A DNA stretch of 64,000 bases, taken from Closterium sp. NIES-65 (lineage: Eukaryota > Streptophyta > Zygnematophyceae > Desmidiales > Closteriaceae). This document shows positions 20,635-32,227 of this stretch, in pieces. The position numbers and the translations under genes are program-made. The stretch covers positions 1 through 64,000 of the forward strand of contig CANXME010002011.1 in NCBI GenBank assembly GCA_948144175.1. Direction: 5' to 3'. Under the pieces are notes generated by a model. The model saw nothing but the letters and a program-made list of their open reading frames with translations. It made no database searches and was not told the origin of the DNA. How positions within the stretch are numbered: the first letter of the stretch is position 1; every line of letters starts with the position of its first letter.

Positions 20635-21594
20635 GTGGGTCGGCCTCGCCCGTCGAGCCCTGTCACCTCAACTCGTCGTCATTCCCATCGCGTCTTCAAC
20701 ACAGCCAGTCAGAATAATCAAGGGAGCTTCCAGCCTCTCCCCCGACCGCAATGGCCCCTCCAGCAGCGGCAGCCGCCGTTAGGTGTTCCCCCGAGGCAAT
20801 CGTCGCCATGCCGGACGTCATCGCCGTGCCGACCAGGGCCTTCTTTCCAGGGCTCCGGCGCTGCCAGCTGTACTTCCCGGAAAGCATTTCCAGGAGGCGG
20901 AAGGCGAGAAGCATCAGCAACCATCGAAAGGGAGCTTGCCGGTATGCTAGCTCAATGTTGTGACGAGCTGACGCATGCTGTGGACAGGAGTGCGGATCCG
21001 GGAGTGACTGATATGCTGTCACTTAACGAATCAATTTGCGCCTCTGACTTCCCCCCACCCCACCCTCCTGCCCTTCGTGCTTTTCTTCTCTTCCGTGGCT
21101 CTCTTTCAGAGGAAGACTCGGTCACGGGAGGTATTGCCCTGCTCGCACCTCCCTCTCTGCCTCCCTCGCTGCTGCTACCAACGGACTGCCTCTCTGTTGA
21201 GACTCTGGGGGAAGACTCTCACCTGCTGGAAAATCTGGGGATCACGCTGAACGGGGGTATGGTGAAACCTGCACTTGGTGCGCTGACTGCTGCTGGTGCT
21301 GCTGATGTCGCTGGGGTTGTCACTGGAAATGACACGGGGATTCAGAAGAACGAGATGCTGAACAGGATCCGGCTTTTGGCGCGAAAGGCTGGGCAGCTGC
21401 GAGCGAAGGAGGAGACGCGTGAAGATCAGAATCTGCAGGTGTTGGAGGAGCAGAAAGTATCAATGGCGGAAGGAGAGAGGACAACGGTCAATGGAAAGGC
21501 GCAGATTGAGGTGGAAAACCGATTGGTGGAACACGAGGAGCAAGAGAGAGGAGGAGCTGACGGCGATCATCCGCACGGATTCAAGATCATCAAG
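20635..21594 (+). CDS. Possible upstream exon(s) of the Nudix-like gene
   Basis: An open stretch ends at a plausible donor (AAG followed by GTATGC at 21595) in phase 0. That is compatible with the next exon at 21924. The part from about 20900 reads as ERELAGMLAQCCDELTHAV, then a Pro/Leu-rich stretch, then a charged, probably coiled-coil segment (RIRLLARKAGQLRAKEE to about 21590). The first third is Pro/Arg/Ser-rich and may be non-coding. I do not recognise a family, and further introns inside this stretch are possible. The link to the downstream exons is inferred only from strand, spacing and phase. Confidence 0.35.
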
Positions 21595-21923
21595 GTATGC
21601 GGTGGTATATCCGTATCCAACAATGCTTCTTTCACGTGTAGATGCTCGGTGCGTTCTTCCTTGGGGGATTACAAGCCCTGGATCTATGAATGTCTATGCT
21701 CTCAGCTCTGATTCCAGGTACCGACCGCTCTGCCTGATGCTAGCTGCCTTGAGGCCAGCTGCCTTGGGGGAAGCTACTCTTTCAGCGCTTGATGATCACT
21801 AAACATAGCGTGGCAGCAGCGATCGAGTGATTGAGTGGATAGATCGGTTGTGCTCTTGCCTTCGGAAAGTTCATGCTTGTAGTGCCGCCGTTCCCTCTTG
21901 TCGCCCCCTCTTGCTCGTGCCAG

Positions 21924-23489
21924 GAGGAGCTCAAGTTCTCTCGCTTCCTCAAGATCTACAGCCGCGTCGTGGAGGTGAGGCATGGGAGCAGTTGATCGAT
22001 TAGCGCATTGAACCATTAGCTAGTGTATCCCAGCACTCGTTCCTTCACCCTCCTGTTTTTTTCCTTCAATCCGTACTCGTGTACTCCTCGTTCCCCTTCC
22101 TCTCCTCCGTCCCACTTCCATTTCTGACCCACTTCTTTCCACCTGTGTCGCCCCATCAGCACCCGCCACTGCCTCTCGCGCAGCAAGAGCCACAGCATGC
22201 CGCGGGTACCGGCCCCGTCACGCCCACATTCGACCAGATATCAGCAGCCACTGTAGCTCCTGCTGCTGGTGCAGCTCGTGCAGCTAACGGATCTGCTTAT
22301 GGGGCGTCTGGTGCAAGGGGCCCGATCGTGGCCGCCTGTGCAGCAGGACCCAGCCTGCAGAGCACCTCTTTTCAGCAGCAGCAGGGTCAGCAGGAGCAAG
22401 GAGGGGGGCAGGGGCGCGGGCAGAAGGTGGTGGAGTATGACATTGTGTCGTCCGCCAGCAGCCACTTCATCTGCGTGCTGCCCTTCCACTCCGCCACCCA
22501 GTCCGTCACCCTCCTCAAGGAGTACGCCCAGGTGTGTGCCAGTCCTACACATGATGCATTTCGAGTTGACTTGATCACTCCGCCACCCAGTCCGTCATCC
22601 CACAGACCATGCCCTGTGGGGTCCTCAACAGCTCGCACACGCTCTGTTACCTCTTTCCTCCATCGCACCTCACCGCCATGCAATGTATCCCATGCCCTCC
22701 TCCCCCACAGGGCGCCAACAGCCTGCTGTACACGGTGCCGTGTGGGGGCCTCAGCAGCTCGCATGCGTCGCTGGAGGATTGCGTCCGGAGTGAACTGTCC
22801 GAGGAGGTGAGCTGCCAGTCCGCACCACCATGTGCTTCCGAACATGCATGCCACTTTGCATCCCAAAGTGCATCCCAAAGAGGCCTGCTTGTATCAGACG
22901 CAATCTGCACCACCATGTGGTTGTCCGATTTGCATCAGACGCTGGAATATTGTGTCGTTCTTTCCTTCACTCCTCTCAGCCCCTGTCTCCCTCCGTCCCA
23001 CCCCTGACTCAACCCCTGCCACCCCCAGGCGCGTCTGCGTAGCGGCCGGCTCGTGAGGCTGATTCTTGAGGACCACCCGGGGCTGCTGGAGGTGAAGTGG
23101 TGCAAAAACCGCTTCACACCGTTCCTTGTCATCGATCCGTTGCCCGATCCCACCCCGCTGCCACCCCCTAACTCAATCCCCTCAACCCCTGACTCAACCC
23201 TCACCACCAGGCGCGTCTGCGTGGCGGCCGGCTTGTCAGGTTGATCCCTGAGGATCACCCGGGCCTTCTCGAGGTGAAGTGGTGCAAGAACCGCTTCACA
23301 CCGTTCCTGGTCATCGACCCGCTCCCCGACCCCACCCCGCTGCCGCGCGACCCGGAGGAGTTCATCCAGGTGCTGCACCTGCCGGCCCGCGACCTTGACA
23401 GGCTGGCGCTGGGCGGCGACATGCTGCTGCCGTCTGTTGTGACGTGCACCATGGCTCTGCAGTACCTGCGGGAACACAAGTTGCTGTGA
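21924..23489 (+). CDS. Nudix-hydrolase-like protein, C-terminal four exons
   Basis: Exons 21924-21974, 22160-22531, 22711-22806 and 23211-23489 are bounded by AG/GT sites and are all phase 0, giving about 265 residues of the C-terminal part. After a Gln/Ala-rich linker comes a Nudix-like fold: strand VVEYDIVSSASSHFICVLPF, then VTLLKEYAQ, then VPCGGLSSS, the ELSEE helix and a C-terminal EEFIQVLHLPARDL segment typical of ADP-sugar and related pyrophosphatases. In the Nudix box the catalytic E-x-x-E-E core is kept. The usual Arg before it is Ser, and the box Glu at position 7 and the closing Gly are replaced. It may be a divergent or inactive member. Substrate cannot be told. Decayed copies of its exons lie in its introns and downstream. 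Confidence 0.6.
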
Positions 23490-23830
23490 CTGGGCGGTGT
23501 GTTGCTGGGGGCTGGATGCACCGTCATCCCCTTCTTGCTTCTTCAGCCCCTTGCGGCTAGGTTTCCCCCCTGGGGCTAGGTTCCTGGGAGGGGGTGGTGG
23601 TTGGGACCATCATTCTCTGTAGTCACGTGCACCATGGCACTGCAGTACCTGGGGGAGCACCACCTGCTGTGACTGTAAGGGGCGGTTGGTTGCAGTGTGG
23701 AAGCTGGGAGCGGGGGCTGTGGCCACCTTTCGCTGTAGTCACGTGCAGAAGGTGGTATGCACCATGGGGCTGAAATAACCAAGGGACTGTCAGCTAATGT
23801 GACTGTAAGGGGCGGAGGGGTTGCTGGAGG
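22555..23830 (+). repeat. Decayed exon copies in and after the Nudix-like gene
   Basis: At least four partial copies are visible. 22575-22645 fuses pieces of the 22160 and 22711 exons (CACTCCGCCACCCAGTCCGTC, then CCCTGTGGGG). 23000-23163 is a tandem copy of the last intron end and last exon start (unit about 182 bp), with the acceptor but truncated where CGCGACCC should follow. 23620-23690 and about 23733-23820 are two copies of the 3' end of the last exon (CACCATGGCACTGCAGTACC), the second more decayed. Confidence 0.85.
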
Positions 23831-24343
23831 TGGATCATGGATGGAGTGATGTGAGGTTTGGCTGGCTATTGTATTGTCGCATGAGGTTTGGCTTGGCCAT
23901 GCATCTTGCCTCCTGATGTGCAACGAGGCACCATAGGTATGGGGGTGGTGTGGTGGTGGTGTGGTGGTGGTGGGTGTCGAGAATGGGGGGATGGTGGGGT
24001 GAATGTAGGACCATCTAATTAGGGGTTATACTGGGGCAAGACAGGTGCGTTGGTAGCAAGGTTGCCTGTCACGGGCACTTCTCGTGCCCCCTTCACTGTA
24101 GCCCCTTGTGGCTGTACTCTATACTAATACATGCTGTGGTATGCAGAATACGGTATGGGGTAATCCCAAGCTTCAATCCGCCACCGAATCATACAGTATA
24201 TCTATCTACCAGGATAAACGGATATGCACACCACCTGTCAGCTTCTAGCCTACTAAACAGCAAGCAAAGCTACCCAACAAAGCAACCCAACACCGCATCC
24301 CATAAAGTGATGCTGCAGGATCTCAAGACCTTGATCCTACAGG
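23831..24343. other. Convergent intergenic region
   Basis: It separates the plus-strand Nudix-like gene from the minus-strand Gln-rich gene and should hold both 3' UTRs. A short GTGGT microsatellite-like run lies near 23940-23975. Nothing else was recognised. Confidence 0.45.
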
Positions 24344-27300
24344 TCAACACTCTGCTACTGCAAAGACACGCACTGTGTGACCTCCATGCCTCTCCTGCTC
24401 CTGCTCGCCTTGCCTCGCCTCCTCTGCCTCCTCCTCCTCTTCCTGCTCCTGCTGTGGCGGTGTTTTCCCCTTGGCAGACTCCTCTGCCTGTCCACCTGGT
24501 CCTGACTTGAACCGCCACAGCATTTTCTTCAACACACTCCTCGTGCTCTTCACACAATCCTCCTGGCCCCTCACACTGCCACCCCTCACATCCTCATGCG
24601 CTGCTGCAGCACCACCCCTCATACCCCTGTAACCACTGCAATTAGGACTGCCACCATCCAACCCCCCAGCCTCCCTTGCGTTTGCCTGCGTCCCTCCCAC
24701 CGCCACCCACTCAGCATCTGCCTCAATGTCGCTCCACTCCCCCAGGACGTTATCGCTGCTCATACTCCTATAACCAGTCTCTCTATTAGAAACAGACCGG
24801 CCCTTCCCCTGCAACAAACCCCTTTCTGATGTCTCCCAGACCTTGATTTCTGCGCCGGCCCTGCCCGAACCTCCAGCTGGAAAACCACCACCACCTGGGG
24901 AGAATCTCCGAACCTGTACCGTGTCCCCAAGCCTTGGAGCCTGCGTTGGTGAACCGAGCCTCTCAGCCTGCATTGGTGAACCGATCCTCCCAGCCTGCGT
25001 TGGTGACCCGAGCCTCCCAGAGTGGCCTAATACACCTAACCTCTGAGCTTGCATCGGCGCACCATGCCTTCCCTTCCCATCCTTCCATGGCAGCTGAGCC
25101 ACTACTGGGCTCCTTGAGAAACTCCCATCACTCCCCTCCTCGCTCCCCTCCCCCCCCTCCTCTTCCACTGCATCTGCCACTGATAGCTCAGGCAGCGACG
25201 GGGTGAAGCGGTGCAGAGATGGGGTATGGGGTCGGCCTGTCGCGATGCTCTCTCTGGTAGGCCGCGCCTGCTGCACCTGTGGGGCCTGCTGGTACTGCTG
25301 CACGTGCTGCACGTGTTGCATCTGGTGCTGCTGCTGCTGCATGTGCTGCTGCTGCATGTGCTGCTGCTGCATGTGGTGCTGCTGCATGTGCTGCTGCTGC
25401 ATGTGCTGCTGCTGCATGTGCTGCTGCTGCATGTGCTGCTGCTGCAAATGCTGCATCTGGTGGATCTGGTGCGACTGTGGGCCCTGCTGGTACTGCTGCA
25501 CGTGCTGCATTTGTTGCATCTGCTGCACCTGCTCGATCTGCTGCTGCTGCATCTGCACCTGCTGTGACTGTTGCATGTGCTGCAGGCGGGGGGAATTGCT
25601 ACCAGCTGCAGCAGAGGGCTCGTGAGGAGAGCGAGCAAACCTGGGGGCCACCAATGCCTTACGAGGCGTCGGGGGTTTCTCTGCTGACGGTCGAGAGACA
25701 ACAGTGGATGCGGACAGGTGTGTGTGTGCTGGCCTGATGCTGCAGGGGGAGTTGAAGGCTGCAGGTGCCACCCCGGGCAGATTCTCGGTCAGCACCGAAA
25801 GCGAGCTGCTCCTGCGATGAACGCCCCGGGCAGGTTGCCGGGCAGGCCTGGGCATGGTGGGGGGAAAGGAAGGAGCGTGGGTGGCGGAGATGGGGGAGGT
25901 GCAAGCGGGGGAGGCGCCAAGGGGGGAGGCGCAAGCAGGGGAGGCGAAGGAGTGGAAAGTGGAGGAGGTGGGGGAGTAGGAGGCCTGCGTAGGGATTGCG
26001 GACCGAGAGGGGAGTGTGTGGTCATAAGAGACTGTGGAGGAGGAGGGAGGGAGGATGGAGAGAGAGGAGTAAGGGGAGGAGTGAGCGGAGGAATGGGGGG
26101 AGCGGAACGAAGACTGGTGCATGGAATCGGGTGGGCCATGGGAAAACTGTCCTGTTGCGGCAAAATGGGTGGTGCTGATGTCGTTCGTAACCGTCTGCAC
26201 TGGTGTCGGAAGGCCCTGCCCAAGCGAACCGGTGGTACAGTCTCTATTTGCACAGTAAATCACCCCGGGTAGCAAGACAGGGGCGCATGGAGAAGGGGGG
26301 GCATTTCCGCCCTTGTGAGCTGACACTGCTGCGGAGACCAACACAGGCGGCGCGGACGGCGAGGGAGCATCCCCAGGCAGTGTGACTCTATCGCGCGTGC
26401 CGTTAGCTAATATCGCGGCGAAATCGAGAGAGCCTTCGGGTTCTGTTACGTCAGCGCCGCCGTCTAACGAAGGGGCACGAGGCCGCGGCAAATCCGATCC
26501 GTCAGGATGTTGCACCTGTACCGAATCGTCTGACCATTGGGAGTTTTCATCGCGCTTTGCGCGCGGCGTAGGAACTAAGCTGAAAGCGTATTTAACGTGC
26601 GCCTCCCCCGTCCCCTCCCCCGCTTCCTGCCCTTCCGCCGCCTCCCCCCATTCGCTCTTCCGCGCCCCCGCAGGCGCACGCCACGAGTCGCGGCGCGTTT
26701 CCCCGACATCTGGCGCGCCGTCAGGGTCATTGGCTGGCGCGCCGGCGGTGGCGGCGGAAAGCCGAGCCAGCGCGAGCGACCGCGCCGACTGCGCCGACTG
26801 CGCCGACTGCGGGGAGTGCGGAGCGGGCTCCGCGTCGAGGCAAGTGAGGTCGATGTTGTCAATGCGCAACCCCACCGCCTCCATGCGCCGACACTGCTGC
26901 TCCAGCGCTGTCGGGGTTGGGCGAAAGGGGGGAGTGGGTGGCGGAGTGGGGGGGAGGGGTGAGGGAGGAGATCGGGGATGGGAGGGAAATTAGGAAGGAG
27001 AATCTTATTGCAGCCCCACCAACTCCATCCGCCGACACTGCTGCTCCAGCGCTGTCGATTGAGTAAAAAGGGGGAAGGGAGATGATTGAGGAGTGAAGGG
27101 AAGCAAAGAATGTGGGCCGGCGCGGAATCGAGGTCCATACTAGGCTTGTCGTGCGACCGTCGTTTCAACTCAAGTCGCTCCTTCTGCCACTCCCCTCTCT
27201 GGTCCCCTCGTCCTTTCTGCTCGCCTCTCACCTTCCCAACTGTCATCGCGCGAAGCCGCTCTAACCATCACGTGGCGCTGCATATTTCCGGCGCCGCCGC

Positions 27301-27643
27301 CGCCGCCGTTGTCTGCAAACTCGCGATCCGTCGCCATCCCCGGGCCTTCCACGCTGCGCGACCGCTGCACGCCGCCGCCGCCGCGTCGCACCCGACCCGT
27401 CGGCTTCCAGCCAGGACCGGCCCGTTCCACGACGGACTCCGTCACGGAATCCGTCAGAGCGTCCGGCGTCTCAGAATCCGTCCAGCGATTTCTGGCTACC
27501 GTGGCTGCCGGCGAGCGTAATCTGCTACCACCTAGCGGATGCGCGTTGGCACTGAGCGTCCGCCTAGCGCCGCAAACGTCGCCGCAACCGCCGCCGCCCG
27601 CGAAGGCGTCGATCTCGGCCCAGCGAATGGGTTCGCCTGCCAT
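24344..27643 (-). CDS. Unknown Gln/Ser/Pro-rich protein, two-exon model
   Basis: Exon 1 (27643-27232) starts MAGEPIRWAEIDAF and ends in phase 1 at a GTGAGA donor. Exon 2 (26907-24344) begins after a CAG acceptor with ALEQQCRRMEAVGLRIDNIDL, giving 991 residues. Exon 2 is mostly low complexity. It has a Ser/Pro/Ala-rich first half, a Gln-rich region near plus 25260-25580 with tandem HMQQQ units, a segment of short repeats (RLGSPTQA-like, plus 24930-25020), and an acidic Glu-rich tail. No catalytic domain was recognised; a disordered nuclear or scaffold protein is one guess. The exon-2 start is duplicated upstream (27051), where the frame soon meets a stop. Exon 2 is a good coding frame; the join to exon 1 is less certain. 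Confidence 0.6.
26907..27060 (-). repeat. Tandem copy of the exon-2 start of the Gln-rich gene
   Basis: The acceptor and first about 45 coding bases of exon 2 (from 26907, minus strand) recur 144 bp upstream from 27051 (CGACAG then CGCTGGAGCAGCAGTG). In the upstream copy the reading CRRMELVGLQ runs into TAA, so using its acceptor would end translation early. Confidence 0.88.
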
Positions 27644-28200
27644 GCTGGCGTCTGCCCTGGACGCGCCACGGGTAGCGCGCGGCGAAACGACCTAAGGCAG
27701 AATTCGAGCGCACTCAGCGTGTTTCTGGCAGGTGATTGCTTTCTGAGGCGCCTCGAAACTCAAGAGTCGTCCGGTGTGCAGGCAACTACGCGCCGCGTTG
27801 ATTGAGAGGTCCAGCTGGTCGTTCTGTTGCGGAAAGGTTCGCCATGACAATGTTAAGCCGCCGTGATCGTTACTTCTAGGCCGATAACTCAAACTGGACC
27901 GCAATATTCGTGGCATGCTCTACGATGAACTGATGAGCTACTCATGCGCAGGCGTCATGACGAAACAAACGGACCAGTTACCAGCTGTACTAACTTTCAT
28001 ACGCAGGCAACTGCGGAGTTCTCGCGAAGGAGAATTGTTGAGGACAGAAGTGTGCAGCGGAAAATGGATTGGCGCCAGGCCTGTCGAAGTTCCTGGGACC
28101 CATACTTGCGCTCCCCAGCTCCTCCCCATCTGACCCTGTTTTTGGTGTAGCTGAGCGTTTGGGCGCCCTTAACGGTCACGGGCGCACCCCAAAGTGAAAA
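27644..28200. other. Intergenic, upstream of the Gln-rich gene
   Basis: Probably contains the promoter of the minus-strand gene. Short open frames on both strands have no recognisable content. Confidence 0.4.
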
Positions 28201-28227
28201 CTTAAAATCCGGGCCTGTGAAGAGTTT

Positions 28228-28735
28228 GCACTTAGACGCGAAGGGAAATTTTGGGTGCTCTAAAGCTGACTTTCAAACACGGGATGGCTAGAAAACGCTA
28301 AGGGAAAAATCCACTCCTCTCGTGCAACCTCAGGAGAAAGGAGGGGGGGGGGGCCCTTGAAGACGCTAAGGGAAAATTCGGGTGCTCCAAGCTTACTTAG
28401 ACACTTTACTAACGAAGGATGGCTAGAAAATGTTAAGGAAAAATCCACTCCTCGTGCAACCTAAGGAGAAAGGGTGAGGGGCGGGGGGGGGACACTCAGA
28501 CGCTAAGGGGAAATTCGGGTGCTCCAAGCTGGCTTAGAAAACGCGAAGGGAAAAATCCACTCCTCTCGTGCAACCCGAGGAGGAAAGGGGGGGGGGAGAG
28601 GGGACACTTAGACAATAAGGGTTCGGGTACTCCAAGCTGACCTAGACGCTTTACAAACACAGGATTGGCTAGAAAACGCTAAGGGAAAAATCCACTCCTC
28701 TCGTGCAACCTGAGGAGAAAGTGGGTGGGGTCAGG
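28228..28735. repeat. Tandem repeat, four units of about 110-140 bp
   Basis: Each unit contains GGGTGCTCCAAGCT, then GGCTAGAAAACGCTAAGGG, then ATCCACTCCTCTCGTGCAAC, then a G run of 9-12. Units start near 28228, 28361, 28500 and 28612; the third lacks an internal segment. The variable G runs look like sites of slippage. Confidence 0.9.
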
Positions 28736-30293
28736 CAAATTTGGGGGGGTAGTGGGTCCTACAACCAGAAACCAAAACTTCGAGATTGGGCCCTTAACGC
28801 ATCCGGGGAGGGTCGAGCGCGGCACTTAGTGGCACGGGTGCAGTGCGAATCTAACTATTTTGGCAGTCGAGCTGGAGCGAAAGTAGCCCGGAATGTTCAG
28901 GGCATTAAGGGCATATGCCCTTGAATCGACAGGCCTGATTGGCGCTCGTCCCATTCCACCTCTCCACGAGGTCGAAGACCGAAAGGACGCTAGACGAGAT
29001 TGGCCCGCACGTGCTGGCTAAAGACGAGAACAGAAGAGGCAGAGGAGGCATGCAAGCAGGCAGTGGTGATGGCGCAGGGATGGAACACACAACCTAGGCC
29101 TGGCACTCGTGCTTTTCTGCATGAGATTTTTGCTGCGAGCAGTGCTGCAGTAAACTCGCCCCCACGCTGGTGATGATGATCGTCCGTACACTTCACTCAC
29201 TCACATCACATCATTGCGCTGCGCGCCTGGTTGTTGACATTCGCCACAAGAAACGAGCCTCGCCAAGTTCAGCCCAAACCAGGGAAGCACAACCGCCCAA
29301 CGTCGCCAAAGCTCCGCTTGAAGCTAATATTTGCTTCGGCCTCACTTTAGCCAATTACAGCTGCCACACACACGTCGCCGAAGCAGCGAACAGCTGGATG
29401 AGGCAGGGGGTACCCTGCCATGCACGAGTCATGCATGGTCACGAGGGACAGAGTGGTTTGTGCGTAGAGATTGGTTTGTGGCGGGGAGTTCATCGCCTGA
29501 CAGCTGGCTCCTTCGTCGTGACTGAGTCGTGACTCTCCAAGAAATCCTCGCTGAGCCGGCCAGGTACAAGTGTGATTTGTCTGTTTACAGACCCGATACG
29601 AAATAAAGTCGGGATGTCTATATATTCTCCCTTTTAAGTGGGAGTATATCTTATGCAGTATTCCCGTAAACTAATTATGGTAACCCCATCTCGACATCTC
29701 TCGCTGAGTGCCAAGCAAGTCGTGGAAAGTGGCGGCGAGCTGCACAATCGTTGCCAAATGGCAATCAATCAGCGGTCCTACATCAGTGGAGCTCCGTGTG
29801 GATAGGGTTTCGTCAGCAGATTCCATCCAAATCCTCCACACCACCGCCTCACACCCATCACCCATCTTTCCCACATCATACGGCCGTCGCCAAACCATAC
29901 GCACCGTCGATCGTTTTCAAGCATACCACCTTTACGGTTGCGATCTTCCTTTCAAAATCTCACCACACCTGGCACTCCCGACTGCTCACCCTCAGCCCCT
30001 CCACACCCCTCCCTTTTCCCAAATCCTCCCTAACTCTCTCCACCGCGGCAAATCTCTCTGCCTACTCTTCCAACCTTCCGCTTTTCCCTCTCGATCTTAT
30101 CTCTGATTCCCTCCGTCTCTATCTGCTGCTGCTTCTCCGTCGCTCCCTCTCTCTCCCTCACCACAACGGACAGCAGAGGTAGTCATTTTCACGCGAGGCT
30201 GCATTTCCCTCTTCAGTAGCCATAGTTGCTGCTGTTGCCCTCCTGCTAGTCTGCCATTCAGGCCGTAGCTTCGGTCTCTGCACATAGACGACA
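28736..30293. other. Intergenic region upstream of the ATP synthase b' gene
   Basis: No gene was recognised. The last few hundred bases (about 29800-30290) are pyrimidine-rich on the plus strand and should contain the promoter and 5' UTR of the downstream gene. A 120-codon plus-strand frame at 29170-29532 has no family resemblance and is probably chance. Confidence 0.45.
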
Positions 30294-31028
30294 ATGGCTG
30301 CCGTCGCTGCCTCCGCTATGGCGTCTAGCCTCACCGTCAAGGGCCTGAACAGGTCCTTTGTTTCCGGCAAGAGCCTTCGCTCCGCCGCGAAGCTTCCTTC
30401 AGTCGTTAGCGCCGCTAGGCTCGTGTGCGACGCTAGGGAGAACAAGACCGTCGCCAGCCATGCGACGATCTCGTCCGCTGCGTCGTCCGTCGTCGAGGGT
30501 ATCTTCGGAGAGAAGGCGTCGAGACAGATGCACCACGCTGCGATCATTGCGATGAATGCGATGATCGCCATGCCAGCGTTCGCAGAGGAGGAGAAGGGAA
30601 AGATTTTCGACTTCAACCTGACCCTCCCCATCATCGTCGTTCAGTTCCTCATCCTCATGGTTGCTCTCGATACCATCTGGTTCAAGCCGGTTTCCACCGT
30701 CATGGATTCCCGTGACGAGGAAATCAGGAAGAAGCTCATTGGTGTCAGGGATAACTCTGGCGAGATTAAGGACCTGCAGAGCCAGGCCGAGGCGTTGATT
30801 AAGGCGGCTCGCGCCGAGGCGTCAGGGCAAATGAACGCGATGAAGAAGGAGGTGGCTGCTGAGCTGGACGCGAAGCTGCAGGCGTACCGCGCGCGCATCG
30901 AGAAGGAGCTCGAGTCGTCGCTCGCGAACCTCGAGACGCAGAAGCAGTCGACCCTTAAGAGCCTCGACTCGCAGGTGTCCGCTCTCAGTGACGAGATTGT
31001 TAACAAGGTCATCCCCTTCAAGGCTTAG
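30294..31028 (+). CDS. ATPG: Chloroplast ATP synthase CF0 subunit b' (subunit II)
   Basis: One of the two b-type subunits of the peripheral stalk that holds the CF1 head against rotation in thylakoid ATP synthase. The single exon codes 244 residues. Residues 1 to about 100 form a bipartite targeting region: a Ser/Ala/Arg-rich stroma-targeting part, then a hydrophobic segment ending in PAFA, a good thylakoid processing site, before EEEKGKIFDF. One membrane helix follows (LPIIVVQFLILMVALDTIWF), the conserved FKPVSTVMDSRDEEIRKKL, and a long Lys/Glu/Ala coiled coil to the C-terminus that dimerises with subunit b. Length and layout match the plant protein. The start has a good context (ACAATGGCT). 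The gene is nuclear, as in plants. Confidence 0.95.
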   Translation: MAAVAASAMASSLTVKGLNRSFVSGKSLRSAAKLPSVVSAARLVCDARENKTVASHATISSAASSVVEGIFGEKASRQMHHAAIIAMNAMIAMPAFAEEEKGKIFDFNLTLPIIVVQFLILMVALDTIWFKPVSTVMDSRDEEIRKKLIGVRDNSGEIKDLQSQAEALIKAARAEASGQMNAMKKEVAAELDAKLQAYRARIEKELESSLANLETQKQSTLKSLDSQVSALSDEIVNKVIPFKA

Positions 31029-32227
31029 GGGTCTACTTACGGTTATTTTTTGAAAGGTGATTTATGACCTGCTTGTCTACTTATTCGCCGATATTTACGC
31101 AACTAGGGTTTCTGCTTCTTTTAAAATACCTCCTGGAGCTTAGCCTAGGTAATTTTTGCATTGATGTGGCTGAGAGACTTCAAAGCATGTGCATATTGCT
31201 CCCGTTGGCGTGTACCAAGGTGTAATGCCGAAGGTTGAGTTATTCTCCAGAAAAGGTATTCCTGTCAGTCAGTCACACAAAAGTGCTGACGCAGGCAGTG
31301 CAATTGTTAAGGCAGGGCAAGAAAAGAACCCCACATGGAAGGCATGCCATTCGGGAGGCATGAACCCTAAAATTTAGGGTTGAGGCTCCCGAGCAGGGCA
31401 ATTTTATCAGTGTAAATCACCCTGATACCCTGATTATCAGGGTGGTTTTTGGTAGTCACACTGATGGCCTAGGGTAATTTTTTCGGGAGCTAGAATTTTC
31501 CTGATATGCCAGAGTTTACATTTAAGGCATTCTGATGACTCAAGGTTACCGATTTCAAAACGAGTTTTACCCTGAAGCGCGTAACATCACCCCCTTCCCC
31601 CTAACTCCCTCCCCCCCAATTCGCCTACGCACTTCTGTCCCAGTAAAATAACTTAAGTTATAATATGAGCTACCGAAATACCGCGTTGGAGTGGTCTGGT
31701 CGGTTATCTGGACTTCGTAACGATGATGGCTCTAGATCGGTCCTCGGCTTCGATTTTTTGTTTGGAACTTTCGTAGAAACACTTCATCAGGGTATTCAAA
31801 ATTGTTACACTGGCATAAGGGTAAATTTTTTGAAACTATGGAAAACCCTGATGGAAAAGAATTTTCCCTAGGGGTCACACTGATAATCAGGGTTTTGCGA
31901 AGGTGCAGGACTGATGATAAGGGTTGCTTAAAACAAAAAATTAGCCCTACTCCCGAGTTGCATGCAGTCCGAATGGGTTTTAGTGTTTTCTGCCCGCGAG
32001 CAGAATGCTGACTCATCCTGTAGCGTCGCTTAGCGAAGCGGTAGTGCTACCAAGCGCTACCGACACTACCGAGAGAGATGTATTGGAACGGATCGCATGC
32101 AGACTCTAGACAATTTGCAGGTATGTCTTTATGGACACTATATATTTATGGCCTGCTCCAGGAAAGCACAGTACTGTACCCTAAATCTAGCTTCATAAGT
32201 AGTGAATATGCCAGTCAGAAACGTTTT
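31029..32227. other. Convergent intergenic region, AT-richer
   Basis: It holds the 3' ends of the ATP synthase gene (+) and homoserine kinase gene (-). It has near-palindromic motifs built on CCCTGATTATCAGGG (31428-31442) and a related CTGATAATCAGGG near 31880, spread through sequence with many CCTGAT/ATCAGG words. This may be a decayed mobile element. No gene was seen. Confidence 0.45.

Noticed and set aside
22387-22878. Minus-strand 163-codon frame opposite the Nudix-like exons
   Set aside because: Antisense to exons supported by splice sites and protein similarity; no independent content.
25203-25737. Cysteine-rich plus-strand frame (CCCCMC repeats)
   Set aside because: Antisense reading of the CAG-coded HMQQQ repeat; no start or family support.
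32021-32075. Possible tRNA or hairpin RNA gene (GCTTAGCGAAGCGGTAGTGC)
   Set aside because: Local self-complementarity is present but no cloverleaf, anticodon arm or T-loop motif could be laid out.
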